Assembly: GCA_037074765.1 (NCBI GenBank)
Contig: JBAMDO010000029.1
Span: forward strand, 124,001 to 188,000
Source: Mansonella perstans
Lineage: Eukaryota > Nematoda > Chromadorea > Rhabditida > Onchocercidae
Length of the DNA: 64,000 nucleotides
Reading direction: 5' to 3'
A program made the position numbers and the translations under genes. The notes under the pieces were generated by a model. The model saw only the letters and a program-made list of their open reading frames with translations, had not been told where the DNA came from and made no database searches. Every line of letters starts with the position of its first letter. The stretch's first letter is position 1. Positions 52,201-63,865 of this stretch are shown here, in pieces.

Positions 52201-55200
52201 ACATTCCCATCAGGTGAAGTTTAATTTCGCAGTATATTAACTGGTTTGACTGGAAGAAAAATCACCAATCAGTACGAAAAATGATCATAATTAAAAGTTA
52301 TGTTGCTCTTCACATTTCTGATTTCGGTTGATTGATTTTTCTGCAAACCAAAGTAATCAGGAAACTGTTACTAGTTTCTTATCGAATTTTATTCCAAAAT
52401 TTTATGCTCAAATTTACTGTTGTTACCCCTTCATCACAATATTCTTCAACTTGCTTGTCGTCTCCGTATTAATTCAAAGATGTAATTTTGATTTTACTCC
52501 AAAATCAACATTTACTGCATTGATAGGAGCAATTTTCACAGAATCGATGTCGTATAGAATAAGTTGATTCACGATTTTAAAGTAATTTCATCCAAAAATC
52601 CTAAACAAAATGTATTGTAGCAATTTGTGGAATACTATTTTTTAAACTTTTTCAGAATGAAGGCAGAGACAGAAAAATGAACAAATAAGTTATGGGATGA
52701 ATGAAGTTGAGATAGATGGGTAGATGCTGTTAATTTTTAATCCTAATCCACTCCCGGACTGGTAATTTCAAGATGTGAGACGTGATATTCAGTTTAAAAT
52801 TTCGGACTCTATTAAATTTTACTTTCCAAATTATTTTTAGACAATATTTATATTGATAATTATCTATATTATTGTCTTAAATGCTTGTCCATCTGAAATC
52901 AATCTTGAAAAAAGAGAAAAAAAACATTGGGAATGAATCGTTTCAATTTTTGGTTTTTTCAAAAATGCAATGAAAATCAATTGCTTTTAATTTAAAATAT
53001 AGTCACTGTGGACTGCTTTTGATCCCCGAATTTTAGAGTCGTAATGAATCGTTGTGATAATGCACAAATAAATCAGCTGATATACATTCTTGAAATGCTT
53101 CAACTTTTCTCCAAAGAAAGCTAATTACTAACCTACTTTACTAGTCTTCAATGTCTGGTATTCTATTTAATATTAATTGCGATTAAAATAAATAATATTT
53201 GTACTCATGAATGAAGAAGATCAATATTTTTGTATCAAATCACATTTATGACAGCACTAGGCATACATTTCTAGAATTTTTTATTGGCTATTTTTTCACT
53301 TTTAGGAGAATCTATCAGAACGTTATGATATTGAAGAGAGCCGAGAACCTCCTGGTCGACCGCCACATTTTACGCAAACTTTGGTATCTGCAGTGGCTGC
53401 TTGCGGTGATAAAACTATGTTCCAAGGAATTGTCACAGGTAAAAATTTTATTGGTTCGATAATTTCAAGATAAAATACTCTAAAAACAAATGCGTTTTTT
53501 AATGTGACTATGTATTAAGAATGTATTTGTGATAAAAAATGTATTTGTGAGGTCAGGCACATACTGAAAATGATAATGCATACTTTTTACTAATGATGAA
53601 GTTCAATTACTTCAAATATAGTAATTCCAGCTTTTCAAGGATAAATTCATGCTGAATCGACTTGATTCTTTTAGTTTTGATAGTTTTGCAATATATAAGT
53701 CCGAAGAGAAATTGTACAATGGTTATAATGTATAACAAATGGAAATGAAACGATAAATTTGATCATTTGAAGCAGCTTTAGCTTTTACTAAAACAATGAG
53801 ATTTTGATTCATGCTTACTTTACAACATGACTACTTTACGGACGCAATAAAATATGATATTAAACTATGTTTTCCTTTTTTTAAACCTTTTTTTTTTAAA
53901 ATTTTCAACGAACATAAGAGCTGTTCTGTGTGAGTTTTCGCTTTCTAGCATTAATCAGGTGGATGATGAAGTTGAGAAATTATGATTACTTCAACTTTCA
54001 AAAGTCAAAAAATAAAAACATTTTGTATACTACATATCTACTTATAATATTAAGCTTGAATTCTTGGTCTTTAATGTCAATTCGAATAGCACTTTATCTA
54101 ATATTTTAAGGATGGCCTACTCCTGAAGTTACGTGGACGAAAGATGGTGTTCCAATATCCAAAGGGACCAATCCAGAATTAATTTTCTCCAATATAGGTG
54201 GTCATGTATCCTTAACATTTTCTACTTCACAGCTTGAACATTCGGGCAAGTATATGTGTACTGCAAAGAATTCATCTGGTGTTGCCACTTCGAGTGCCCA
54301 ACTTGTTGTCAGGCGTATGTTGCAATTTATCCATTGTTTTTTTTATTTGTTTAAAATTTAATTTGACAAATGTGTATTTCTCAACGTAAATCGTTGCTAA
54401 ACATATAATAGTGGAAAATTCAAGTTTGTATATAATGAATCTTTATTCTATTAAATTCATTTTTATTAGCTTTTATTTTCTACAAATAATCAGGTATTAT
54501 TTTCAAGTTAAATGCATTTTACCTATTTGTTTTGTGCAAAACTAGTCTGCTATCATTTTCATCTTTTAAAATTTCACTTTATTTATATTGCTTTTTTTTG
54601 ATCTTGTTTATTTTAGCACGAACTGTAGCACCTGATTTTGTGCGACGACTGATTAGCGAAGAAGTTGCAGAAGGTGATGAATTGAAATGGACTGTTCAGG
54701 TAACTGGTGATCCAGTGCCGACGATAACCTGGATGAGAAACGGCCTGGTTATTCCACATTGTGATGAAATTCGCCTTATCAATGTCAGTTTCTTGTATTT
54801 TATAATAGCATATGGAAGTTGCGTTATGACTGATACTGTAATCGTAGTTAATGATTGCAAAACTAAAAATGGTGAAGTTGACAGACAGAGAAAGAGAGAG
54901 CGAGTTCTGCAGCAATAATTATGTTTGTTCGTGATGAAATTTCAGCATCTTTTAGGTTCCCCTAACTTTTTAAAATAGTAAGAAAATTCCCTTTAGGAGG
55001 GTAACGGTGTCCATTCGATGATTATTGTTAAAGTTGAAATGGCCGACAGTGGCCAGTTCACTTGTCTTGCCGAAAATATTGCTGGAGAAGCTCGTAGTAC
55101 TGCCGATCTCGTGATACGACCTGCTGGCTCTCAACCGGGCAGTTATTTTCACGTAACAAAGGTATTTTTTTCTGAACTTCCAGCTGCTAAATTTAAAATT

Positions 55201-55737
55201 TTTTTGTGTAATTATGAAATTAAAAAAGATTGGATCGAGAATTTAACTTATGTCCAGAACTAATTCACTAATTCTCTCTGCCATCGTTATATCTTAAATT
55301 TAAAAGTCGTTGAGAATGTGATTAGCTTACTACTCAAACAAATACTAGTTTAGTTATAATTTTATTTGTATTTTATTTAGTTAGTTTTGTTTGGATATTT
55401 ATACTTTTTCCGGACATCAAACAAATGGGTATTAATTTTAATATTTTTTCGCGTATTCTTGTACTGCTGGCTTCCACTTACTTCACTTAACTTTCTCCAT
55501 TTAGTTTTTATGAAATCCGATATCTAGAAATATATTTGGAAGCCAACAGTACAAGGTTACGATGATTCAGAGCTGGTAAATTGCTAAGTTAAGTGAAATT
55601 AAAACAAATTGCATTATTTGCGAGGAAAAAAACATATATCGATGCCATAGGTAACGCAAGAGAAAAAGGTGAAAGGCGAAGAAGTAAATCGAAATGAAAG
55701 TTTTGCAATAGAAGATCCACGCACATCAGCAGGATAA
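40267..55737 (+). CDS. CCDC141-like spectrin/coiled-coil protein with six Ig domains
   Basis: About 31 exons read in phase from ATG 40267 (40267-40389, 41949-42071, 42326-42529, 42662-42761, 43045-43190, and so on to 55651-55737) into roughly 1567 residues. The first 150 residues follow human CCDC141 (CAMDI): AINAGKKSTIVVALLK, QPKMLELGNNMEETDALLAI, VYEAMAESLGTTWKELNRQL. Residues about 150-780 are helical spectrin-repeat/coiled-coil sequence (EWELLEESWKNERSKLKMQT; the Glu-rich block 46700-46880). Then six I-set Ig domains: about 780-850 (exons 47427-47550 and 47740-47905), 865-950, 965-1075, 1110-1235, 1340-1430 and 1440-1535, with motifs such as GEPTPEIRWFKDG, DAGLYTVKATN and DSGQFTCLAENIAGEA. 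Several lack the canonical Ig cysteines, as is common in intracellular muscle Ig domains. No signal peptide or membrane segment is seen. Probably a cytoskeletal scaffold. The junction 51903/51960 is the weakest part of the model. Confidence 0.85.
40549..40703. repeat. Imperfect repeat in intron 1 of the CCDC141-like gene
   Basis: Three diverged copies of a pyrimidine-rich unit around ACTTTCCACTTTCTTAGATT followed by TCTGAGATTACT. Confidence 0.8.
46873..46928 (+). repeat. 28-bp tandem duplication spanning an exon-intron boundary
   Basis: Two adjacent copies of AATTAAAGGTAACGATAGCT plus TTAAAAGT. The first contains the end of exon 13 of the CCDC141-like gene with its donor (after 46880); the second contains an equivalent AAAG/GTAGCG donor. 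Use of the second would insert 28 bases and shift the frame. Confidence 0.9.
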
Positions 55738-56275
55738 AATTGCATTTTTTTAACATGTGGTTAGTGCTTGATTACACGTTATTCCGATTATTTGCTTTTT
55801 TTGTTTCAAAGCTATCTTTCTCGGATGTCACAAATATTATTGGTGCTTTCACTCTCATAAATCTTCGGATACTTTTACAGTGATTTTAGTGTTTTGTTCC
55901 TGGAAAGATAAATCAAGGCATTGCTCTAATGGGGCCGCAGCGAATGAGGCATTGTAAATGCGATAAAGATTACCGTTGCAGAAGAAAGCCATAATTAGAT
56001 TAGGCATATATATATATATATTGTCAGTAAAATGGGAAATCTTGCGATATGTATCTGTGGTTAATGTAAAAGAGATAAGCACTACTTTGTAGTTGAATAA
56101 AATTTTATACTTTCACAGCTATCCACTTCATTTTTAAACTTAGATAATGCTTTGTAAAAGAGATAAACATTGATTGAAATACTTTGTAGTTGAATAAAAT
56201 TTTATACTTTCACAATTATCCAGTTCATTTTAAAACTTAAACTATATTTATGACACAAGGACAAGAAAAAAAGAA
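55738..56275. other. Convergent 3' intergenic region
   Basis: The 3' ends of the CCDC141-like gene (plus) and the LAMP-like gene (minus) face each other here. It includes a run of ATATATAT near 56009 and an 88-bp imperfect tandem duplication (56067-56242). No gene seen. Confidence 0.6.
56067..56242. repeat. About 88-bp imperfect tandem duplication
   Basis: Both copies start GTAAAAGAGATAA and share ACTTTGTAGTTGAATAAAAT followed by TTTATACTTTCACA. The boundary is near 56154. Confidence 0.85.
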
Positions 56276-57994
56276 CTAAGTGAGTGATTCATAAAATTTC
56301 TTTCTAGCAGGATGCAACTGTCTTCGGAAATTGTATCCAACCATCAGCGTAACCGATGTTATACAAAGGACTACTCCAGAAAAAATTGTCATCTTATTCT
56401 CGAAACTTTTTGCAAGCGTTCGTCGACGTGTACTGCCACAAATGAATACTGAATAAAAAATTTTCCAGTTTGAGAATAGAATGTTCGTCATTTTTGGTTG
56501 TAACAAATGTTAAAATATAACATACTATTTGGTTTGTCGATGACGTGGTACGGTTGCGCACTAATTTCTGGATTCAGTTCAAGAATATAATTCTTGAAAT
56601 GTTTATTTGTCAGTGTCAAATTTAGTTTATCACGACACATAAATTTCTGCTTCAGCGGAGCACTTATTATCACTTCTGTCGACGAAAATTCTACCGATTT
56701 CCCTTCAAAAATTTTTGACTCATTTCGGCATTCAAAGATACTTTGAGGAATTTAAAATCCAAAGACGAAGTTGATAGAAAATTAAGAAGTGGTTTTTTCC
56801 AGACTCAACTCACTAAAATAAGATTCGGAATAGGAAACCATTTTCAACTGCCACCGAAGCACATCTAGCTGATTTACAGGATCTTTCACATAAGCCTTAA
56901 AAAAAACTTCGACATTTTTTACAGTTATTCATTTGAGAAAAAATGCAGTTTTTTAACGCAAATTCATTTCAATAAGAATTTAAAGTTGAATTTGTTGGCA
57001 AATCTGAGATATTATTGCAAAGATTTTTACCGTTCCGAAGGATAAGATAAGTTGCTTCCTACGTCCATTATATTTCCATTGGGCCTTAAATTCTGCTTTA
57101 TTCTTATCTGTATCATTGCCCGCACAATATCCGCTTAACTTCACTTTCGATGATGTCAATTCGGGTATCTCAATAGATATTTCAAATGAAGGAATATGAA
57201 TGATTTCAAGTTCAATTATCTGCTGCTCTTATCAAAAAATCAATAAAAAAGCGAAAATTTTTATTTGCCTTCTCTAATTATTTCAGGTTCCATCCCCATA
57301 TTTATTATTTTCCACCACTTGCACAACAAATACTTGGAACAGTACCTCAGTTGCAATATACGTGGTATTTAAGTTGAAGTTATACAACTGCGCCGAGAAC
57401 TTTAGCAATAAGCATGGTATGCCATACTGGTCTTTTAGACCAAATTCACCAGTTTCAGTATTCTTGAAAGGTAAGTAATCACAATAAGTGATAATAGCAA
57501 GATCTGGAAATACCACAGAATTAAATTCAGATAATTTCACAGACAATAAAAGCTATTTATATAAAGAAAATGAAAACTTCAAATGGTCGATCACTTATTT
57601 TGATTCATTATTCAATGGATGAGAAATAAAATGAAAACATTGGAATTTTCAAATCTTTTCACTCTGCAAACAATGCTTATTACATTCTCACCAATTATAC
57701 TTTATCTTTCTTCCTATTCTTGATATGTAAATATTAAATACGAAATGCCTCATAATAAGAATGTAAGCTATCAGAGTGATCAAATCACAAAGCACTGATC
57801 ATTCAAACATCGAATAGCAAACCTATGCAAATGGCGAAATTCAGTGGTGAAATTACTTTTGGCATCAGTTTTGGAAGAAAAAACGAAGTAGCCAAAATGA
57901 AAAGATGGAGGAGAATGAAATAGAAGGAAAGACTAATCTTGATATATTGATCTAAAAGGAATAATTGTTCTTCTAAAGCACTTGTGAGACTCAT
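56276..57994 (-). CDS. LAMP-family (lysosome-associated membrane glycoprotein-like) protein
   Basis: Six exons (57994-57823, 57503-57346, 57222-57031, 56895-56810, 56740-56526, 56448-56276) give about 331 residues. There is a hydrophobic N-terminal segment (ISLSFYFILLHLFILATSFF) likely to be the signal sequence, then a lumenal domain with FGLKDQYGIPCLLLKFSAQL and YCAGND (first disulfide pair) and KFMCRDKLNLTL with FICGS (second pair), the spacing of a LAMP domain. One membrane segment follows (MTIFSGVVLCITSVTLMVGY) and a short basic tail ends KKFYESLT, where YESL fits a YxxPhi sorting motif. N-glycosylation sequons are present (for example NTTY, NLTL). Nematode relatives are LMP-1 and UNC-46. 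The start codon and the exon 4/5 junction (weak GTTGAG donor chosen for phase) are uncertain. Confidence 0.7.
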
Positions 57995-58972
57995 TTAAGG
58001 CACTTCTAAATTTGTTGTCAGAAATTAGTGTATTATTCGTCCATACCATAAACATTCAACTTTATCTTTCCAAAACAAAAAAATTTGGACATTAAATTCT
58101 TTCTCATAAGTCATCCAATAGCACGTATCCTTTGATGATATAATATTAAGTATGCAATGGCAATAATGATTACTTCTTCGTAACAAGCAAAAAATATTCA
58201 CCTTTATGATAAGTATCAATAGGCCAGAAAATATATTTTTACTCCTCCTTGTGAAAACAATGCTAATAAATTCAATATAATGCTTCTGGAGTTATCATCT
58301 GTTATTATCATCCTTAAGCAACAGCTATTAATTGCAAAATTTTTCACTATTAATTTTCTGATTAGGTATATGATTATGAGACTAGCAAAATCATATTAAA
58401 CTTATCATTATCATTCTTGTAATGCAAGAGAAAATATGTTTTCTATACCTCGGATACTGAAAGTTTTTTATATTCCATCAGTAGAGACATAATTGATTTA
58501 TGTTATTTCATTGTGCACCAAAAATTCGAATCTCAACGATCATTTACAGACTTAGGATTTAGCAACACTGATGTGGTAATAAAAAGGAATAGAAAATGTT
58601 TATCAATGTTTGATACACAACAAAAAATCGAAAAATCGATTGATATTGACGAAATGACATAATTAATGGCGCACATTATCATTTGGATTCGAACGTATTT
58701 TTTCTCTTCTTTCCTAAAATTTCAATTTCAAATATGCTTGTCTTATCTGTGCTGATAAGTACACAAAAACATGCGTTTCTCTACAAAAAGATTATCACGA
58801 GTTATCATACTTCTGCACACATTCATAAAAAAAGTGCTGAACTCGAAACTAAGAATCGACACTCACATGACTTCAGCATTAGTTAATTATAATATTAAAC
58901 TATAATATTAAACTTTTTGATAAAGAATATTGTCAGAAAATACATGAAATTCTTTGCAGTGTTTTAGACGCA
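57995..58972. other. Intergenic, no gene recognised
   Basis: About 1 kb of AT-rich sequence between two minus-strand genes. It probably contains the LAMP-like promoter and the 3'UTR of the next gene. Frames at 58025 (minus) and 58683 (plus) lack supporting features. Confidence 0.5.
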
Positions 58973-61271
58973 TCAATAATTGTTCAACGTAGTCAATGAA
59001 TCAGTCAATGATACTGATTCAGAATCCGATGCTTCTTTTGCCGATTTATTTGAACCACTTTTTATAGATGGAATCACTGATAAAGATTCGCCTTCATCAC
59101 TCTCAAATTCTTCGCTCTTGTAACTCAATACTTCATTATCTGTTAACTGAAATTCATCTGACCTCATTTTACAACAATTTTTAATAATATAGAAAATTCA
59201 TTAAAGGAGCTTTACAGTAATTCTAACATCTTCAGGTTACTGTGTAAAATGTAAGTTAGTGAAAGCCATGGACACACGAAAAACAGGTGGTTTTATTATC
59301 TCAATTATTCGTGACAAATTTAAAAACCTTTGAACATGCTATCCAAATCATTTTATTCACTTCAATATTGAATATACCAATATCTCTAAGTAATTCAGTG
59401 ATTGCTTGCTGTAAATTTGCCTGCAATTTTTTACACTTGTTAATCATTGATTATTGCTTATGCAGTTTGATTTTTAAAGCTATTAATGTTCCTTTTTGTT
59501 CTTTTAGAAAATATTAGAAATTATTTAAAATTCCTAAAAAAATTATGTCAATTTTAGCAGTCTTTTAAAATTGAAAAATACAATTGAAAAGAGCAATGCT
59601 AAACATACCATTGGGAGGGTCAGATTTTCTACCATGTTTCTTGAAATACAATCCTGGATAACACTGGAATAAGTGGGAGCATTAGTATCCTAATTTTTGT
59701 AGAATTACACGCTACTTACAGACCTATTGTTATTTATATTTCTAATTACTGTGGGAAAAATCGCAATAAGTCTATCGATATACGAACAATAATCATACCG
59801 ATCCGTGTAAACGCCACATTGTATGATATCATCAAGGATTTTATTTTTAAATTCATCCAATTTTTCTTGTGTTTCATCATTGTCATTGCCATAAACGCAG
59901 CTTCTTATTTGAGATGAGATCTCTGACTTAGATACTTTCTGCAAGTACTGTTATCTGATTTCAATCTAAATCAGAGTTTCACTATCAGATCCGATATATC
60001 AAATCATCCATCATTTATATCTGAATAGGTAATAAAAGTAGGCTTGTTAAAAATGCAATTAAAACAGTTATTAAAGCAAACATTAAACATTATAAAGTCT
60101 GAGATTTTCCAATAGAATGGAATGAAAACGTAAATCTATTTTTTTAATCACCATATTATGAAAGTGAAATATAATTATCCTTTCTTTAAAAAAAAAATTA
60201 TAGATCCTTCGAAGATCAAATCTCCGAAAATAAGAAAAGAAATACAGCTCGAGTTTGCCGTTGTAATTCTGCAATGTTTTATAAAACAAAGAAAAATCAA
60301 AATAATGAAGAAAAATAAATGAAAATTTCAGGAAACAAACCTCGCTTTGCTGTTGAGCCAATTGTTCCGGTTGATTTCTGGATTGTACAATTACTGATCG
60401 ACCTGATCGATTGGTGTTCGAAAATGCTACCTTGGAACTTGCTGAAGACAACGGTGAATCTTTGCGTGTGTCCAAATTTGTAAGCAAATAAGAGCGGCTT
60501 TGGTCTGACAGCTTACTCCGTGGCCGATTGACAACTCTGAGCTTCACTTATAACTGGGATTACGCTGTTTCATCACATCAATTTAAAAATCAGTCTTAAA
60601 GTTCTTCAGTTTTTTAAAACTACACTGTCATTTGAAAGTTGCGAGTAAAGTACTTGAAATTGGTCGACATTCAAATTTTCCTCAGCTTCAACTTATAAAA
60701 ATAAAAATACTGTTTTGAACGTATCAGGCAAAATTATACATTAATGAAATCACCTTATGACTAGTTTGTCTCTTTAAATCTGCCGATTTCGATCTCCTTT
60801 GAGCGAATGGTATGTAGTGGTAACCTAAAAAATGTTTATTCCTAATTCAATGTTTCATTTCTAATGCAGCATATGCCATATAAAGACACATAAATTTTCT
60901 ACTATTAGTATTTTTTAAATTAAAAAATTTTTTCTTACTTCATTTTTTAGAATTCTCACTTAATTTTTTCCAAAATTCTTTTACAAAATGGGGAGAATTT
61001 TTTTACAAAATTATTACGAAAATTTTTCTAACTTTATTTTAATAAAATAAAAGCAGATTTGATGTCATATATAATTTTCCAGAGATGAGAATACATGGAT
61101 TGAGTTTTTTGTCACAAAATTTTGGTTGCAACAACTAGCACGTAATTTTCGACCGATACTTCTGAGACAGCAGAATATTAAATTTGTTTGTTTTAACTTA
61201 CTTATAGGGCTACAGTAAAATGATTTCGGTGTCGAGGAGTCTATTCGAGGACGCCTTCTGTTATTAATCAT
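58973..61271 (-). CDS. Low-complexity protein with a SPATA7-like segment (tentative)
   Basis: A phase-consistent chain of seven exons (61271-61202, 60824-60762, 60691-60626, 60546-60341, 59938-59720, 59663-59609, 59139-58973) gives 281 residues. The N-terminal half is basic and Ser-rich (INNRRRPRIDSSTPKSF, RPRSKLSDQSRSYLLTNL). A helical segment in exon 5, LDEFKNKILDDIIQCGVYTD then RYDYCSYIDRL, resembles the conserved region of the ciliary protein SPATA7 (an Asp/Glu-rich helix ending GLFSNRF in vertebrates). The tail is acidic and Ser-rich (SDSESVSLTDSL). The donor at 60762 (GTCATA) was chosen to keep phase; a stronger donor at 60754 breaks it. More 5' exons may exist in 61272-61567. SPATA7 homology is suggestive only. 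Confidence 0.5.
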
Positions 61272-61567
61272 ATTGAGAAGTTATATGTTTTGACCGAAGC
61301 AGCTTCGAAGCAACTTCAGTCTTTGTTACTGCATGTTGGAAATGTTGCAAGCAGCAAGTCATAACATTTTGCTGAAAAATAAAAGCAAAAAATATGACAT
61401 GAGGAATCTCGAGAAATGAACAATACAACATTTTGCAGATTATTCCGTTACCCTGGATACGGAGGGAAGACAAATAATTGAGAACGTCAACGTTGGGAAC
61501 AAACGAAATTTGCGGTTGGATCTCATTTAATAGCAACGCAAATCGTGTCGATTGAAAACTCTGGGCA

Positions 61568-62426
61568 GAAATATTTGAAGGAAATCAGCTCTTACATTTT
61601 CTGAAAGTTAATAAGAGTTACCAAAACGAATTGCCAAAAAAAGTTTATACGTGGAAGGGCTTATTGAAACATATAGATAAAATTTTAAGTAATTATAAAA
61701 TTATAATACTAGTAGAATGAAACGAATAACATAATTAGAAAAATCACAAAAAACGAATATCATCAAGTAGACTTTTGTAACATGTAATTTGGTTCCGTAT
61801 TGATAATTAGAGATAAGTTTGCTAAGAAAACTCCACTGGAAGTGAATAGGGTATAAATTCAATTTCGAACTAGTTCGGGAAAGAAATATTCGTACAAAAT
61901 ATAAAATTTGTACATAAATTGCGCAACAAATATTTATGTGTTAATAAACATTCATATACATCATATATTAGAATCACACTGGCTTCATTCCAAATTGTTT
62001 TGACACCAAATCGCAGATTTTAAAATTTCAATTAATCGGAATTCATCAATTTGAGTGACTAAAAAGTTGGGTAAGTTATTAAACAGTTGTTTTCTCAAAA
62101 TGAAATGGCGATTGGAATTGCAATTTCTCAAAATAAAGTAGGAATCCGCTTTAGCTGAGCCATTCGCAGAAGAGACGAAAAATAGTTTTTAAATGCTGCA
62201 ATTTCACTTTCCCAACTGCAGCATAAATAAATATCATAAAATTTATGTTCACACAGTGTTTTGTACAAACACATCATAAAAGAAAAAGGAAAAGCGTTTA
62301 TCTCTCATTTTTTCGTCTTAAATTTGTCGTGGTTGGTGGGCCATTTTAATTGTAAATCATTTTAAGATATATTAGCTTCTTTTATTTGGTACATTGTGGA
62401 TATTTACTGAGGCAACTTAGAAGTTG
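61568..62426. other. Divergent intergenic region
   Basis: About 0.86 kb between the minus-strand SPATA7-like candidate and the plus-strand 143-aa gene. No coding exon is supported and no specific motif is recognised. A CAACTTAG site 6 bases before ATG 62427 may be a trans-splice acceptor. Confidence 0.5.
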
Positions 62427-63379
62427 ATGGCAGACTTGACAGAAGCCGCAGTTCGGGGTGATATTTTGGTTGACGAGATTGATGTCATTGAAGCGGTCGA
62501 GAAAGGACGACTTAGTGCGAGTGATGGTGCTCGATTTAGTGCTGTTTTGGAGGATTATTCCAAATTACACAAAAGTACGCTTCGTAATTTTCTAAATTTT
62601 GCCTGAATAAATTGCTAAAATGCTTGGTTTTATGATTTATTTAAATTTCTTTCGAGAGGTTCCAAAAAAAGCAAGTGTCATACTAGTTCTAGTATTCTAT
62701 TGCATATTGATGAAATGATATCATATTGATTAAATAATAAAATTAAGTTACAATGCAAAGAATCAATCTCAAAAAGCCTACGATGCAGCATTGTTGATCA
62801 AACTTAATTCACTTGCTAGTTGAGCTGTCAGTCAAATAAACTAAAAAAAATTGAGAATTAACAATCAGAACACTGAAAATCAGCTTGAAGCCATCTAGTA
62901 AATTTCGAAACGTAATTTAAAATAAAATGAAACTTCACAACTAGAATCTTCGGACTCACATCGAGAATTGGAATCAACAAAAGACACATCATCTAAACAA
63001 ATCAAATGGAATGAAGTATTGGTGGATGAAGTAGACTTTATCGAAGCACTTAAAATTGGACGAATTAGCAAGGATGACTGTCACATAGCATCCATTAATA
63101 ATGGTAAGCGACCGCTGCACGATTTATTCGAGCTCTAAAAATGATCAAATCAGCAACACTGAACAAAATATCATTTTTAATTTCGCCTTATTCTTCTAAA
63201 AATTTAGACAGCTACTTTCGTAATTGTTTTAAGTAACCAAATAAGCAATTGCAGAAACCGAAGACTCGTCAGGCGATATTGAAGAAGCAAAAATAAGTTT
63301 TCACGACAATGTTCTGACCGATGACGAGAAAATGTCCGAAATGTCCGACACATCGTCATCTATTGACATACTTATTTAA
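62427..63379 (+). CDS. Unrecognised acidic protein with a repeated motif
   Basis: Three exons (62427-62574, 62945-63103, 63255-63379) join in phase into 143 residues. There is no signal peptide or membrane segment. Two copies of a motif of about 28 residues are visible: ILVDEIDVIEAVEKGRLSAS near residues 13-32 and VLVDEVDFIEALKIGRISKD near residues 75-94, sharing LVDE(I/V)D(V/F)IEA..GR(L/I)S..D. They are separated by a charged Ser-rich linker. The C-terminus is very acidic (TEDSSGDIEEA, TDDEKMSEMSDTSSSIDILI). I do not recognise the family. It is likely cytosolic or nuclear; the motif could be a short helical binding element. The start is the first in-frame ATG after a possible acceptor. Confidence 0.75.
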
Positions 63380-63865
63380 TGAACAAAATTTAAATTGTAG
63401 CATTAACTCACAAATACTTGCAATTGTCAAATTCAATTCAAGCATATTTTGAACTAATAACTGTTTGAAGAAATAACGCTGCGTGTAAAGATACTTTGCC
63501 GAAATAACTCCCAAATATGTCTTCAACTTAATTTCCTCTGAGGTGACAAATATTGTCAAATGATTAACAGTGCATTTTGCATTTCCTCAATAATAATTCA
63601 AAGAAGTATGAATTATATTCAACAAAATAAATAAAATATTTCACTTCTAAACTTCGGTTATTTAATTTATTGATTAAATAGTAAAATAAATTAACAGCAA
63701 GAAAATTAGCCACCTGAATTACAATATGTGCTGCAATTTAATCAAATTCAATTTTATTTCGAGAAAGAAAAAATGATATGCAAATTAATAGCCTGTAGAT
63801 GGACAGAATACTATTGATAAATAGAGTCTGGTTATTTTCCATAAATTTTCTTTGCCTAGAATTAA
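63380..63865. other. Convergent 3' intergenic region
   Basis: AT-rich stretch between the end of the 143-aa gene and the 3' end of a minus-strand gene entering from the right. No gene seen; the minus-strand frame at 63356-63559 lacks support. Confidence 0.5.
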
